Positions 52,541 through 61,679 of a DNA stretch of 64,000 bases are shown here, piece by piece. Both the position numbers and the translations under genes were made by a program. The number at the start of each line of letters is the position of its first letter. Positions within the stretch are counted from its first letter, which is position 1. The notes beneath the pieces are model-generated. The model was given only the letters and a program-made list of their open reading frames with translations. It did not search any database and was not told the DNA's origin. The stretch is from Demequina muriae (GTDB taxonomy: Bacteria; Actinomycetota; Actinomycetes; Actinomycetales; Demequinaceae): assembly GCF_030418295.1 (NCBI RefSeq), contig NZ_JAUHQA010000001.1, positions 372,001-436,000 of the forward strand, given 5' to 3'.

Positions 52541-53012
52541 CCCCGAACGGGTAGCGCACGGTCGCGAAGGGCCAGGAGCTCTCCAGCCATTTCGGGACGA
52601 AGTCGCGCACGGCCTCGGCGAGCCCCTGTGGTGCGTCCGGGACGACCCACCACGAGACGTCGGCGGCCGGCTGCTCGACGCTGGAGCCGGGTTCGAGCTC
52701 GGCGGGGTCGATGTAGATGCAGCCGAACAGGCGGCTCTCGTCGCTGGGCAGGATCGCGTAGTTGAAGGAGAGGTTCTCGACCATGTCTTCGGCGTGGAGC
52801 ACCAGGTCCTCGCGGTCCTCTTCGGCCGTCATGGTGGTGGGCGGCCAACCCCAGGCGTCGCCGTACTTGTCCCACAGCATCGCCTGATTGCCCATGACGG
52901 CGGGCATGTCGATGTCGAGGTCGTCGGGGCTGATGGGGCGGATGTGGATGTCGTCGGTGATGTCGACACTGAGGGGGTGGGTGAAGTCGTTGGGGAGCCA
53001 GAGTGAATTCAT
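52530..53012 (-). CDS. GNAT-like N-acetyltransferase family protein
   Basis: The 160-residue protein has the strand-helix order of a GNAT fold: IHIRPISPDD at the start, AEDMVENLSFNYAILPSDESRLFGCIYIDPAE, and VSWWVVPDAPQGLAEAVRDFVPKWL in the acetyl-CoA region; the usual Gly-x-Gly loop is not obvious. Its last codons fall in the CAGTT pentamer array, which may have set the stop position. Substrate is unknown. Confidence 0.65.
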   Translation of the reverse strand: MNSLWLPNDFTHPLSVDITDDIHIRPISPDDLDIDMPAVMGNQAMLWDKYGDAWGWPPTTMTAEEDREDLVLHAEDMVENLSFNYAILPSDESRLFGCIYIDPAELEPGSSVEQPAADVSWWVVPDAPQGLAEAVRDFVPKWLESSWPFATVRYPFGELN

Positions 53013-53044
53013 GGTGTGTGCGCCTCTCGTCAGACCCGAGCCCT

Positions 53045-53731
53045 CTACGCGGAACCGACGCGGCCGGATTGCTTGCGCCAGACCGCATGATCCAGTTCGT
53101 GGATCCCGACCTCCAGTCGCTCAGCAACACCGGCGAATGTGGCCTCGATCTCGGACTTGGTCACGTTCTTGCCGAGAACGGGAACAACGTAGCGAGAGAT
53201 CATCCGATCGATCTTCACACCTGGCACGCCAGCGAGCATCAGCAGGTATCGCCACGAGGCGTAGCCCAGACCCGACTCGGACGTCCAGGCGCGGCCAACG
53301 TTGGCCAGGTCTTCGCTTGCACACCCTCGGAGGTCTTCGGTCGTTCTGATGTCAAGGGCGACAAGTTTGCTCGCGGCACCATGAAGCGCCTCCGACTTGA
53401 GACGTTTGGTGCCCGGAGCGCGATGCTGATTCTCGAAGAGCACTGAGGCGCAAGCCGCAGCTCCTCCAACGGCGTTGATGGTCCGCAGCAGGCCATCTAG
53501 CGAGTCGGTGTTGGCGTTGGCACCGCTAGCCGCTCGGTGCGCCACGTACCGGGCGACCACGTTGCGGGTCGCTCCGTATCGAACGGACAACGAATAGACA
53601 GAATCGATGGCGCAAAGCGCGAGCGAGTCCGGATAGCCGTACCCCGTGAGCATTGGAATTCCGTCCGGAAAGTCTCGCTGCACGCGGAGAGTTAGCTTCT
53701 CGGTCATGTCATCCTTGTCATCTACGGTCAT
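53045..53731 (-). CDS. hypothetical protein with an HhH-GPD-like segment
   Basis: The 228-residue protein may start at 53731 or at ATG 53707, which has AAGGA in reach. The segment GLGYASWRYLLMLAGVPGVKIDRMISRYV resembles the helix-hairpin-helix and following helix of endonuclease III-type glycosylases, but no catalytic Lys/Asp pair is clear. Codon use is less GC-extreme than in the genes before it. Genes of this look occur beside defence loci, and this one sits at the edge of the island. Function unknown. Confidence 0.55.
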   Translation of the reverse strand: MTVDDKDDMTEKLTLRVQRDFPDGIPMLTGYGYPDSLALCAIDSVYSLSVRYGATRNVVARYVAHRAASGANANTDSLDGLLRTINAVGGAAACASVLFENQHRAPGTKRLKSEALHGAASKLVALDIRTTEDLRGCASEDLANVGRAWTSESGLGYASWRYLLMLAGVPGVKIDRMISRYVVPVLGKNVTKSEIEATFAGVAERLEVGIHELDHAVWRKQSGRVGSA

Positions 53732-53848
53732 GTGTCGACCATAGCGACGGCGTCTGACACGGCGAATGGAATCGCGGGCGCTGTCGACTCGCAGACATTA
53801 GGGACGCCTGAAGAACCACGGGTTCGCCATCCGGCAGGGCGCTGAAAC

Positions 53849-54337
53849 TCAGAAGTCCCCTAGTCCGGCCAAACTCCGAACCGTCTCGCGCAGCCCGACC
53901 TCGTCGGCAAGGACCCAACGCTGCTCGGCGACGATACGCGGATGGGCCTCGACGTTGAGTGCTTGAACCAAGACACGTGCTTGCCGGTCGACGGCTTCAT
54001 CGGCGTAGTCGAGCGCCTCCGCAACATGAGACTCATCGCAGTCTTGATGCGCAAGCAGCCCTCCCACGAGGTTGTGGAGCAGCAGCACGATGTCCGACTC
54101 GGCGAGCGGATCGGGGTTATCGCTGAGCAGTTCCTCGCGGGCCAGTTCGACAGCAGCACGCTTGTCGGCAAGTTCGCGGGAGCACCGGTTGTGGTCGGCA
54201 CGCAATCCCGCCGCTGTGCTGAACCTCCACGCCCGCGTCATCCGAGGCGAACTCGCGGCAGCGAGCTCGCCATCTGCGAGCGGTTCCGATGAGTCGCTGG
54301 GTGTCATGTCACACAGGCTAGGCACAGCATCCGACAC
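53849..54337 (-). CDS. hypothetical helical protein at the island edge
   Basis: The 162-residue protein (GTG 54337 or ATG 54307) is mostly helical and acidic, with RCSRELADKRAAVELAREELLSDNP and a His-rich LLLHNLVGGLLAHQDCDESHVAEALDYADEAV stretch. No family was recognised. It diverges from the truncated nuclease gene. The 117-bp gap on its other side (53732-53848) shows no gene. Confidence 0.5.
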   Translation of the reverse strand: MSDAVPSLCDMTPSDSSEPLADGELAAASSPRMTRAWRFSTAAGLRADHNRCSRELADKRAAVELAREELLSDNPDPLAESDIVLLLHNLVGGLLAHQDCDESHVAEALDYADEAVDRQARVLVQALNVEAHPRIVAEQRWVLADEVGLRETVRSLAGLGDF

Positions 54338-54390
54338 CCCCGCCTGTCGTACCCCTCCCCTACAGTCGACACCGAGACAGAGGGGGTCGC

Positions 54391-54699
54391 ATGCAGGTTC
54401 GTGACGGCACAGTCATCTGGTCCGCGAGCGATCTCGCAGTCGCCAGCGAGTGCGAGTTCGGCTTTCTGCGCCGGCTCGACGTGAAGGCCGGGAGGCGGGA
54501 CGATCCGCGCTTCGAGCGTGACGCCATGCTGGAGCGCGCCGCGGACCTGGGCGACGTCCACGAGCGCCGGTTGCTCGATGCGTACAAGGACCAGTTCGGC
54601 GACGGCGTGGTCGAGATCGCTCGTCCTGCCAACACCTCACAGGCCATCGCCGATGCGCCTTCCGACAAATTGCCTGACAGAACGACCAAGATACGATGA
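54391..54699 (+). pseudogene. truncated TM0106-family RecB-like nuclease (N-terminal fragment)
   Basis: The first about 90 codons (IWSASDLAVASECEFGFLRRLDVKAG, ERAADLGDVHERRLLDAY, GVVEIARPA) match the start of the actinobacterial TM0106-type RecB-like nuclease/helicase, which is normally well over 1000 residues. Similarity ends near AIADA (about 54655); foreign sequence then gives PSDKLPDRTTKIR and a stop. The nuclease core is lost. The GC and codon style up to the break are native, so the island replaced or displaced the remainder. Confidence 0.75.
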
Positions 54700-54738
54700 C
54701 CGCAGCCGATGACGGCTCAGCCTGAGGGGGCCACGCCC

Positions 54739-57700
54739 GTGACCACAATTGACATCCAATTCCGCCACAGAGACACGGTGTCGTATCCCGCGGCCTACAA
54801 CCGGGCGGATTTCATCGAGCACCTGGCAGTCGGCACGACGGACGGCTCTACAGTGCACGATGTTCTGGTCACAGTCTCGCTGGAAAGCTCCGACGGCGTC
54901 CTCCTCATGGATCCGTGGACTCGACGACTCGACATCCTTGGCCCCATCGCGGTCCAGTGGGATGCGACGGATTTCCGGGACAACCGAATTGACGCTTCCG
55001 CAGTGTCTGCCTTCACCGATCAGCAGTGGTCAAGGTTCACAATTCGCGTGAACGTCGGTGACACAGAGATCGCGCGGCGAACCTCGGACGCATCAATTTT
55101 GGCGCACAACTTCTGGGCAGTCACTGCACCCAAGAGCATCGCGGCGCTCGAACTCGCAGCGTTCGCCCAGCCAAACCATCCGAGCCTAGTTTCGGTGCTG
55201 CAGACCGCTCGCGAGAACCTTCGGCGGGGCGGGCGGGCGGGCGAACTCTCGGGGTATCAGTCGACCGCTAACGGTGAGGGCGCGGCCCACATCGACGCGA
55301 TGGTCGGAGCTATCTACGATGCCGTTCGGACACTTGACATCGGCTACATCGACCCGCCTCCCTCGTGGGACGCCCAAGCCAGCGGGCATCAGGGCCAGAA
55401 GGTTCGCACCGCGGCACAGGTGCTCGAGGACCGCTTTGGCACGTGCCTCGACACTGCCGCGCTATGTGCTGCTCTCGTGGAAAACGTTGGACTCTATCCC
55501 GTGATCGTTATCGTGCCTGGCCATGCATTCGCGGGCTATTGGAGAGACGAGCACGCGGGCCATCGCGCGCCTGTGCTACCAGTGCGAGACGTGATGAACG
55601 ACGTTCAAAGTGGGGCACTACAGCTCTTTGAGACCACCACGCTGACCGGCGGCTCCGCTTCCAAGCCGTTTGCCGAGGCGTCCCGCCTCGGGCTGCACAA
55701 CCTAGATCAATACGGTGCACTCGATCCGGAACTCGCGGGCGAGTCATGGGTGATTGACGTCGTACGCGCGCGTCAGCAGGCACGTATCCTTCCCCTGCCC
55801 GCCCGGGTCGAACTGTCGGATGGCTCCGTCGAGGTCGTCGAGTACCGGCCACAAGAGTTCTCCGTCAACATGCTCGAGAACGCGGTCGCTGAACACGCCT
55901 CTACGCGCGCCGGACTTGCCTCGCAGAACGCACCGCGGCGCGTCAAGACGTGGATGGACAGTCTGCTCGACCTCACGCTTCGCAACCCGCTGCTCAACTA
56001 CCGCTTTCCTCGCGCGTCGAGCACGTCGCTCTACGTGCCGGCGCAGACGCTTGGAACTGTCGAGGACATGCTCCAGAGCGGTGTGAAGATCAAGCTCTCG
56101 CCTGGATTTGAAGATTCCTCAGGTCGCATTGGAGGGCTCACTGCACGCAGGACTCCCGCTCAAGGCCTCGAGGACGACCTAATCCGTGCGCTCTCGGTCG
56201 ACCGCGCACTCCACGTCTTCGAGTCAGGCGATACTTTTCTCACGCGCATGCGCCGCATCGCGGCAAACGCGCGGTCCCTGGTTGCGGAACACGGCACAAA
56301 CAGCCTGCACCTCGCGCTTGGCATGGTCGTGTGGACACCCGAGGGCAAGCAAGAGGTGTCCTCACCGCTCATACTTCTGCCCGTCAACCTCGTTCCGTCG
56401 AACCGGTCGCGCACCTTCCATCTTGAAGTAGATGCCACGAGTTCCGTCACGCCCAACTTCTCCCTCGCGGAGAAGCTCAAGCGTGACGCGGGCCTCAACC
56501 TTCCAGGGCTCATCGAGCCTGAGCTCGATGACGCTGGAATCGACGTCCCGGCGCTTATCGCGTACGTCCGTACTGAGTTTCAGCGCGCAGGACTGCACGA
56601 GTTCCGAGTCGACGAATCCTGCACGCTCGGCTTCTTCGACTTCAGCACCTACCGCATGTGGCGTGACCTGCAGGACCACTGGCCGACCCTCACTGAGCGG
56701 CCGCTCGTGAAACACCTGGTCCACTCGCCCTACGACGCCTTCGACGACCCCGCAACGGCCTCGCTGAACGACGAGACCGTGGACCTAGACGACTTCGCCG
56801 CAGGACTCCCCATCGCTGCTGATGGGTCCCAGGCACGTGCCGTCATGCGCGCACTGGATGGCCAGACTTTCGTCCTGCAGGGTCCACCTGGCACTGGCAA
56901 GTCGCAGACCATCACCAACCTCTTGGCGCAGGCTTTGCACTCCGGCATGCGAGTTCTGTTCATCGCGGAGAAGGCGACCGCGCTCGGTGTGGTGCGTGAC
57001 CGACTAGCGCAGGTGGGACTCGGCGCGTTCGGCCTCAACCTGCACAGCCGCGGCATGAGCCCAGCCGAGGTACGGCACCAACTCGCACGCTCGTTGGACG
57101 CGACTGCCGTCGCCGATGCAGAAGGATTCACGACCGCTCGTGCCGAGATTGACCGAGCGATCCCTCCTCTCAAGAAGTACCCCGAACGCCTTCACCAGAT
57201 CGGCGAGTTCGGGGAGTCCGCGTACTCGGCGCGCAACCGGCTTCTAGCGATGGGCGAGGGTACTCGACTGCGGTTCACCCTTGCCCAGTTGATGAGCCTG
57301 TCGCGCGATGACGTGGCCGAGATCCGTGCCACGATGCGCGACCTCCAAGACATCGGCCCCGCAGCGGGCAGCCTCGAGACCAATGCGTGGTCAATCGCGA
57401 CAATCACGGCTGACGACCTCACAGCAGAACGCCGGACCGAGATTTCGGAGGCTGTGAACGCCGTTGCCTCCGCACTCGCCAATGCATCGGATCGTGTCGC
57501 TGCCCGCGAGTACTTACTCGCGTTGACCGACATGGCCGAAGTCCTCACAGCGACCAATGTCGACGCCGCAACGCTCGGGTCAGTTCAACTGGCGGATGCT
57601 GCTGCAGGCGAGGACCAAACTCGCCAGCGTCACGACGTTCGGCAGTCGTTGTCGGCCTGGGAGCCGGGCAGGGTTGACACTCGGCTATCCGAGGCGTCCC

Positions 57701-60684
57701 TCTTTGCCCCAACTGCGGAGATACGCGCCTCGCTCGACTCGGCACGGGCGAGTTTCTTCATCGGGCGAAAGAAACGCGTGAACGCGGTCGCACAGCGGCT
57801 CGCACCATACGTCGCAAGTGCCCCCGGCCCCGAGGATGGTGCGCTGGAGGCAGTCATCGAGGTCGTGGGTCAGGCGCAAGCGAGCGCGGCCAGGCTTGCT
57901 CAATACGTCGCGACGACCGCGGGAGTCAATGTTGGTCCCGAATGGAATCCGCTGCGCGAACTTGACCGCGGTGCCGTGCTCCAACAGCTGGACGCTGTTG
58001 ACTCGACGGTCGCGGTGCTCGCAGATGACGGCAGCTCGGAGCGCTCGCGCATACGCACCCTTGCAAGCCGTGGCAGCGCCGAGGATCGAGTCGCGGTCGC
58101 CAACCTCGCGCGCGCAACCACCCTCCTATTTACGGTACTCGGCGCCACACCGTCATCAACGCAGGCGTGGCTTCGGGATCGTGCTCCGATCAGCGCGTTG
58201 GCGGATGCCTCATCCTTGTGGGCCTCTGACGTAAAGGAGCGCGGCCTCATCCAGCTGTCGCGGTGGACAGCCCTACAGAGCAAACTGGCGACCATAAGCT
58301 CCCGCGGTCTTGGCGACCACGCGCACGCAGTCGCATCGGGAGAAGTCGCGTACCACGACGCCGAGTCGGCCTTCGAGCGCGGACTCCTCGGGGCGATCCT
58401 TGAACAGCAAATCGAGTCGCAGTCCCTTCATGCGTTCGACGGCCGCCAGCACGACAGCCAGGTGCGGACGTACGCACGCGGATCGGCCGAGCTGCGACGC
58501 CTGAGCCCCAGCATCCTGGCTCACGAGATGCTTCAGGCGCGCGGATTCGACGGAGGTGCAACTGTCGGCGCCATCGGCGAATTGCGACGCGAACTCGGCA
58601 AGCGTCGAGGCACCAAGCCAGTACGGCAGCTCATCAAGGACCATTGGCACGTCATCTCCAAGCTCACGCCTTGCGTGCTCGCTGTTCCAGACGCTGCGGT
58701 GAGATACCTCGATGCGAGCAACGAGCCTTTCGACTTGGTGGTTTTCGACGAGGCGTCGCAAATCAGGGTGGCGCATGCCATAGGCGTCCTTGGAAGAGCA
58801 CGGGCCGCCGTCGTAGTCGGTGACTCCAAGCAGATGCCTCCGACGTCCATAGCCGAGGTCGCTGTCGAAGTCGAGGACGACGGAGCAGAAGACGAGGTGA
58901 TCGACGAGGAGAGCATCCTGACAGAGTGCGTGCAGGCGAGAGTCCCCGCACTGATGCTCAACTGGCACTACCGAAGCGAAGACGAGACGCTCATCGCGTT
59001 CTCGAACGCCAAGTACTACGAAGGCCACCTCAACTCCCTCCCCTCGCCGTCTGCGGAGCTCGCAACCAAGGGGGTGAGCCTTCGCCGTGTGGACGGCCAA
59101 TTCGTTCAGCGCGGGATGGGCTCACCGACCGCACCCGTCGGCACCAACGAGGTTGAGGCTCATGCAATCGTCGAGGAGATACGTCGCCGGGCCAACGACC
59201 CATCCTCCGCAAACCAGAGCATGGGTGTGGTCACGTTCAACAAGCCCCAACAGCAGTTGATCCGAGCGCTCCTCGAGGACATTGACGACGACGCGACCCA
59301 GGAACTCCTGAAGCCTGTCGAAGACGAAAGTGCGCACGAGCGAATCGAAGTGTGGAACCTCGAAACAGTGCAGGGTCAGGAGCGCGACGTCATCCTGTTC
59401 TCTGTCGCGTTCTCGAAGAACTCAACAGGTCGGATACCGCTCAATTTTGGGCCGCTGAACAAGGTTGGCGGGGAGCGGCGCCTCAACGTCGCGGTCACTC
59501 GCGCACGGCGCCAAGTAGTGGTCTTCAGCTCCTTCGAGCCAGAGGAACTCCAAGCGGAGAATTCAAGTTCGGTGGGCCTTAAGCACCTGAAGGAGTACCT
59601 ACTCACGGCCAAGCACGGGCCGCAGGTATCAGGTGCCATTGCATCGAGCGTCGTGAAGGCCCCTGATCGGCACCGAGACGCCATCCTCGAAGCGCTCAAG
59701 GCCCGCGGGCTCGATGCCGCGCCAGACGTCGGATTGTCGGAGTTCAAGGTAGACATTGCGATACGCGCACCCGGACACGAGCACTGGACCGTTGGGGTGC
59801 TAGTCGACGGTGCCGCGTGGCATGCGCGTCCTACCGTTGGAGACCGTGACGCACTTCCCGTCACGTTGCTCGAGGCAAGAATGGGCTGGAAAGCGGTCAC
59901 TCGGGTGTGGACCCCGGACTGGCTGCGAGACGCACCAGGTGAGGTCGACCGTATCGCTGAGCTCGTCGACGATGTAGCACAGCGGCCCGAAGTACCTGCT
60001 CCACCTCCCCCGCCGACAATGAGCGGACTCGGTCAGGAGACGGCGACTCAAGGTAGTCGACCTGCGAGTCTTGCCAACGTCCCAGCAAGGAGATCCGCAC
60101 CACCACAAAGTGCGCACGACCCGTTTGCGAAAGTGCCGAAATGGCGGGCTTGGGCAGCCCCACAAGTAGGCACCGCCGATGAACTCGACTACCTCGCGGA
60201 CGCGGACACACGGCAGAAAGCCCAGCACATCGCGAAGCGGGTTGTCGACCACGAGGGGCCCGCGCATCCCGACCGCGTAGCCAAGCTCGTCGCCAACTCC
60301 TTCGGATTGAAACGCGTAGCCTCGAGACGGCTCGCAGCTATCCGCTCAGTCGTCCGTCCGACTTTCCAGATTGGTCCTGACGGTTTCTACTTCCCTCGGG
60401 ACACCGACCCCCTGACTCATTCTGAGTGGCGCCGGAGCGATCCCCAAGACGGCCGCGTGCCCGACGAGGTCTCATTGGTCGAACTTGGGAATGCGATGGT
60501 GAGCGTCGCTCGGATCGGCCTCGGGGCCGGGCGAGAAGACCTCCTTCGAGGAACCGCGAGCTGTTTCGGAGTCGCACGGCTCACGGAGGGGACTCGTGAG
60601 CGCCTCGCTGCTGCGCTCGCTCTGGCGTTGGAACGCGGGATCCTCACGACTCGCGGGGAACATCTTGTGGCTGCAGAAGAGTGA
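54739..60684 (+). CDS. giant DUF4011-helicase-Vsr-like nuclease-DUF3320 protein
   Basis: I prefer GTG 54739 (GAGGGGG 8 bp upstream) over ATG 54709; the product is about 1981 residues. The N-terminal part has a transglutaminase-like Cys/His pair (GTCLDTAALCAALVE, Cys near 236; GHAFAGYW, His near 262). DUF4011 follows (WMDSLLDLTLRNPLLNYR, near 405). The SF1 helicase has Walker A LQGPPGTGKSQT (near 714), Walker B FDEASQI (near 1337), TVQGQERDVILF and LNVAVTRARRQ. A Vsr/MTES_1575-type nuclease lies at about 1660-1740 (DIAIRAP, VLVDGAAWHARPTVGDRD, GWKAVTRVWTPDW), then DUF3320. Related fusions occur in antiviral loci; it should unwind and cut DNA. Codon use is unlike the neighbours. Confidence 0.88.
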   Translation: MTTIDIQFRHRDTVSYPAAYNRADFIEHLAVGTTDGSTVHDVLVTVSLESSDGVLLMDPWTRRLDILGPIAVQWDATDFRDNRIDASAVSAFTDQQWSRFTIRVNVGDTEIARRTSDASILAHNFWAVTAPKSIAALELAAFAQPNHPSLVSVLQTARENLRRGGRAGELSGYQSTANGEGAAHIDAMVGAIYDAVRTLDIGYIDPPPSWDAQASGHQGQKVRTAAQVLEDRFGTCLDTAALCAALVENVGLYPVIVIVPGHAFAGYWRDEHAGHRAPVLPVRDVMNDVQSGALQLFETTTLTGGSASKPFAEASRLGLHNLDQYGALDPELAGESWVIDVVRARQQARILPLPARVELSDGSVEVVEYRPQEFSVNMLENAVAEHASTRAGLASQNAPRRVKTWMDSLLDLTLRNPLLNYRFPRASSTSLYVPAQTLGTVEDMLQSGVKIKLSPGFEDSSGRIGGLTARRTPAQGLEDDLIRALSVDRALHVFESGDTFLTRMRRIAANARSLVAEHGTNSLHLALGMVVWTPEGKQEVSSPLILLPVNLVPSNRSRTFHLEVDATSSVTPNFSLAEKLKRDAGLNLPGLIEPELDDAGIDVPALIAYVRTEFQRAGLHEFRVDESCTLGFFDFSTYRMWRDLQDHWPTLTERPLVKHLVHSPYDAFDDPATASLNDETVDLDDFAAGLPIAADGSQARAVMRALDGQTFVLQGPPGTGKSQTITNLLAQALHSGMRVLFIAEKATALGVVRDRLAQVGLGAFGLNLHSRGMSPAEVRHQLARSLDATAVADAEGFTTARAEIDRAIPPLKKYPERLHQIGEFGESAYSARNRLLAMGEGTRLRFTLAQLMSLSRDDVAEIRATMRDLQDIGPAAGSLETNAWSIATITADDLTAERRTEISEAVNAVASALANASDRVAAREYLLALTDMAEVLTATNVDAATLGSVQLADAAAGEDQTRQRHDVRQSLSAWEPGRVDTRLSEASLFAPTAEIRASLDSARASFFIGRKKRVNAVAQRLAPYVASAPGPEDGALEAVIEVVGQAQASAARLAQYVATTAGVNVGPEWNPLRELDRGAVLQQLDAVDSTVAVLADDGSSERSRIRTLASRGSAEDRVAVANLARATTLLFTVLGATPSSTQAWLRDRAPISALADASSLWASDVKERGLIQLSRWTALQSKLATISSRGLGDHAHAVASGEVAYHDAESAFERGLLGAILEQQIESQSLHAFDGRQHDSQVRTYARGSAELRRLSPSILAHEMLQARGFDGGATVGAIGELRRELGKRRGTKPVRQLIKDHWHVISKLTPCVLAVPDAAVRYLDASNEPFDLVVFDEASQIRVAHAIGVLGRARAAVVVGDSKQMPPTSIAEVAVEVEDDGAEDEVIDEESILTECVQARVPALMLNWHYRSEDETLIAFSNAKYYEGHLNSLPSPSAELATKGVSLRRVDGQFVQRGMGSPTAPVGTNEVEAHAIVEEIRRRANDPSSANQSMGVVTFNKPQQQLIRALLEDIDDDATQELLKPVEDESAHERIEVWNLETVQGQERDVILFSVAFSKNSTGRIPLNFGPLNKVGGERRLNVAVTRARRQVVVFSSFEPEELQAENSSSVGLKHLKEYLLTAKHGPQVSGAIASSVVKAPDRHRDAILEALKARGLDAAPDVGLSEFKVDIAIRAPGHEHWTVGVLVDGAAWHARPTVGDRDALPVTLLEARMGWKAVTRVWTPDWLRDAPGEVDRIAELVDDVAQRPEVPAPPPPPTMSGLGQETATQGSRPASLANVPARRSAPPQSAHDPFAKVPKWRAWAAPQVGTADELDYLADADTRQKAQHIAKRVVDHEGPAHPDRVAKLVANSFGLKRVASRRLAAIRSVVRPTFQIGPDGFYFPRDTDPLTHSEWRRSDPQDGRVPDEVSLVELGNAMVSVARIGLGAGREDLLRGTASCFGVARLTEGTRERLAAALALALERGILTTRGEHLVAAEE

Positions 60685-60709
60685 CCAACACTGACCAAAG
60701 GAGATGCCC

Positions 60710-61405
60710 ATGACTGGCGAATGGGCGCGCACAAGCGCCGACTCGAAGCTCGTCTACCTGCACGACAACGGGTCGTGGCAATTCGTGGAGGAGAAGGACC
60801 GAGCGACTCTGACCGCAAGTGACCCCGGCCCCGAGCGCACCACCCTCGAAACGAGCATTGCCACGGAAGCGAGAGCTCCCATCGACAGGTCGACGGAGTC
60901 AGACTTCAGGGCGTCTCATTGGGGAGACTCCAAGGACACCATCTGCGCCGTGGAAGGGGCGTCGCCGGACCACGAGAGCGACGACCAGATCGCATGGAGT
61001 GCGCAACTCGCTGGACTCGATGTATTCGCCTTCTACGACCTTCACGAGAACCGACTCGTCTCAGCCTCATATTTCCTGGGCGAGGAGTACGCGAACGAGA
61101 ACTCCTATGTCCGCGACTTTGAGATGCTCGCGGCTCTCCTTGAGCGCAAGTACGGAGAGCCCACGGAAAGCCACGCAGTTTGGCATGACGACCTCTACGA
61201 AGACGACGGCCCCGACAAGTGGGGAAGAGCAATAGCCTCTGAGGGGCTCTCTCTCATCAAGCGCTGGGAACTGGAGCGGACGAACATCACAGCGATGGCC
61301 TACGGCAAGGACTACGAGGTGAAGGTTGCGATCCGTTACGAGAGCAAGGAGTTGATTAGGGTCAAGGAGAGCGCCGCCGAAGCGCAGGCGATCGCGGACT
61401 TGTAG
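60710..61405 (+). CDS. hypothetical protein downstream of the giant helicase
   Basis: AAAGGAG at 60697-60703 supports ATG 60710 rather than the ATG at 60704, giving 231 residues. The start (EWARTSADSKLVYLHDNGSWQFVEEKD) looks like a small beta module. The core FRASHWGDSKDTICAVEG and FYDLHENRLVSASYFLGEEYANENSYVRDFEMLAALLERKYGEP is one globular domain followed by a helical tail. I do not know the family. It begins 25 bp after the helicase stop, so it is probably cotranscribed and may be a partner or immunity protein. Confidence 0.7.
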   Translation: MTGEWARTSADSKLVYLHDNGSWQFVEEKDRATLTASDPGPERTTLETSIATEARAPIDRSTESDFRASHWGDSKDTICAVEGASPDHESDDQIAWSAQLAGLDVFAFYDLHENRLVSASYFLGEEYANENSYVRDFEMLAALLERKYGEPTESHAVWHDDLYEDDGPDKWGRAIASEGLSLIKRWELERTNITAMAYGKDYEVKVAIRYESKELIRVKESAAEAQAIADL

Positions 61406-61430
61406 TCCCCAGACTGAGCGCGCGGGTCAC

Positions 61431-61679
61431 TCACCGCATCGAGCGCAACGCCCATCGTCCACGGCCGATTCCATTTGCAGAACGGAACAGGTCGGTGCCC
61501 TTGAATACGGCGGAGTCAGAGGAATGGCGCTCAAGCGAGCCCCTCACCGATGCCTTCCATGTTCTCGTCAGACGGCCTGGCGGACGTATCTGCTCGATCT
61601 CGCGATAGATCTCCGCGAGACTGCCCTCACCTCCAAGTCTCTTCAGAGCCGTCTGGATGTCCTCAGCCCACGTTGCCAT
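61431..61679 (-). CDS. small winged-helix (HARE-like) protein
   Basis: The 82-residue protein consists of one winged helix: WAEDIQTALKRLGGEGSLAEIYREIEQIRP, then TWKASVRGSLERHSSDSAVFKG and a GRGRWALR end. The same layout is found in small helix-turn-helix domains of restriction and defence proteins, where a separate nuclease usually adjoins. The ATG (61679) directly follows the TAG of the DUF2075 gene, so the two are translated together. Confidence 0.75.
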   Translation of the reverse strand: MATWAEDIQTALKRLGGEGSLAEIYREIEQIRPPGRLTRTWKASVRGSLERHSSDSAVFKGTDLFRSANGIGRGRWALRSMR

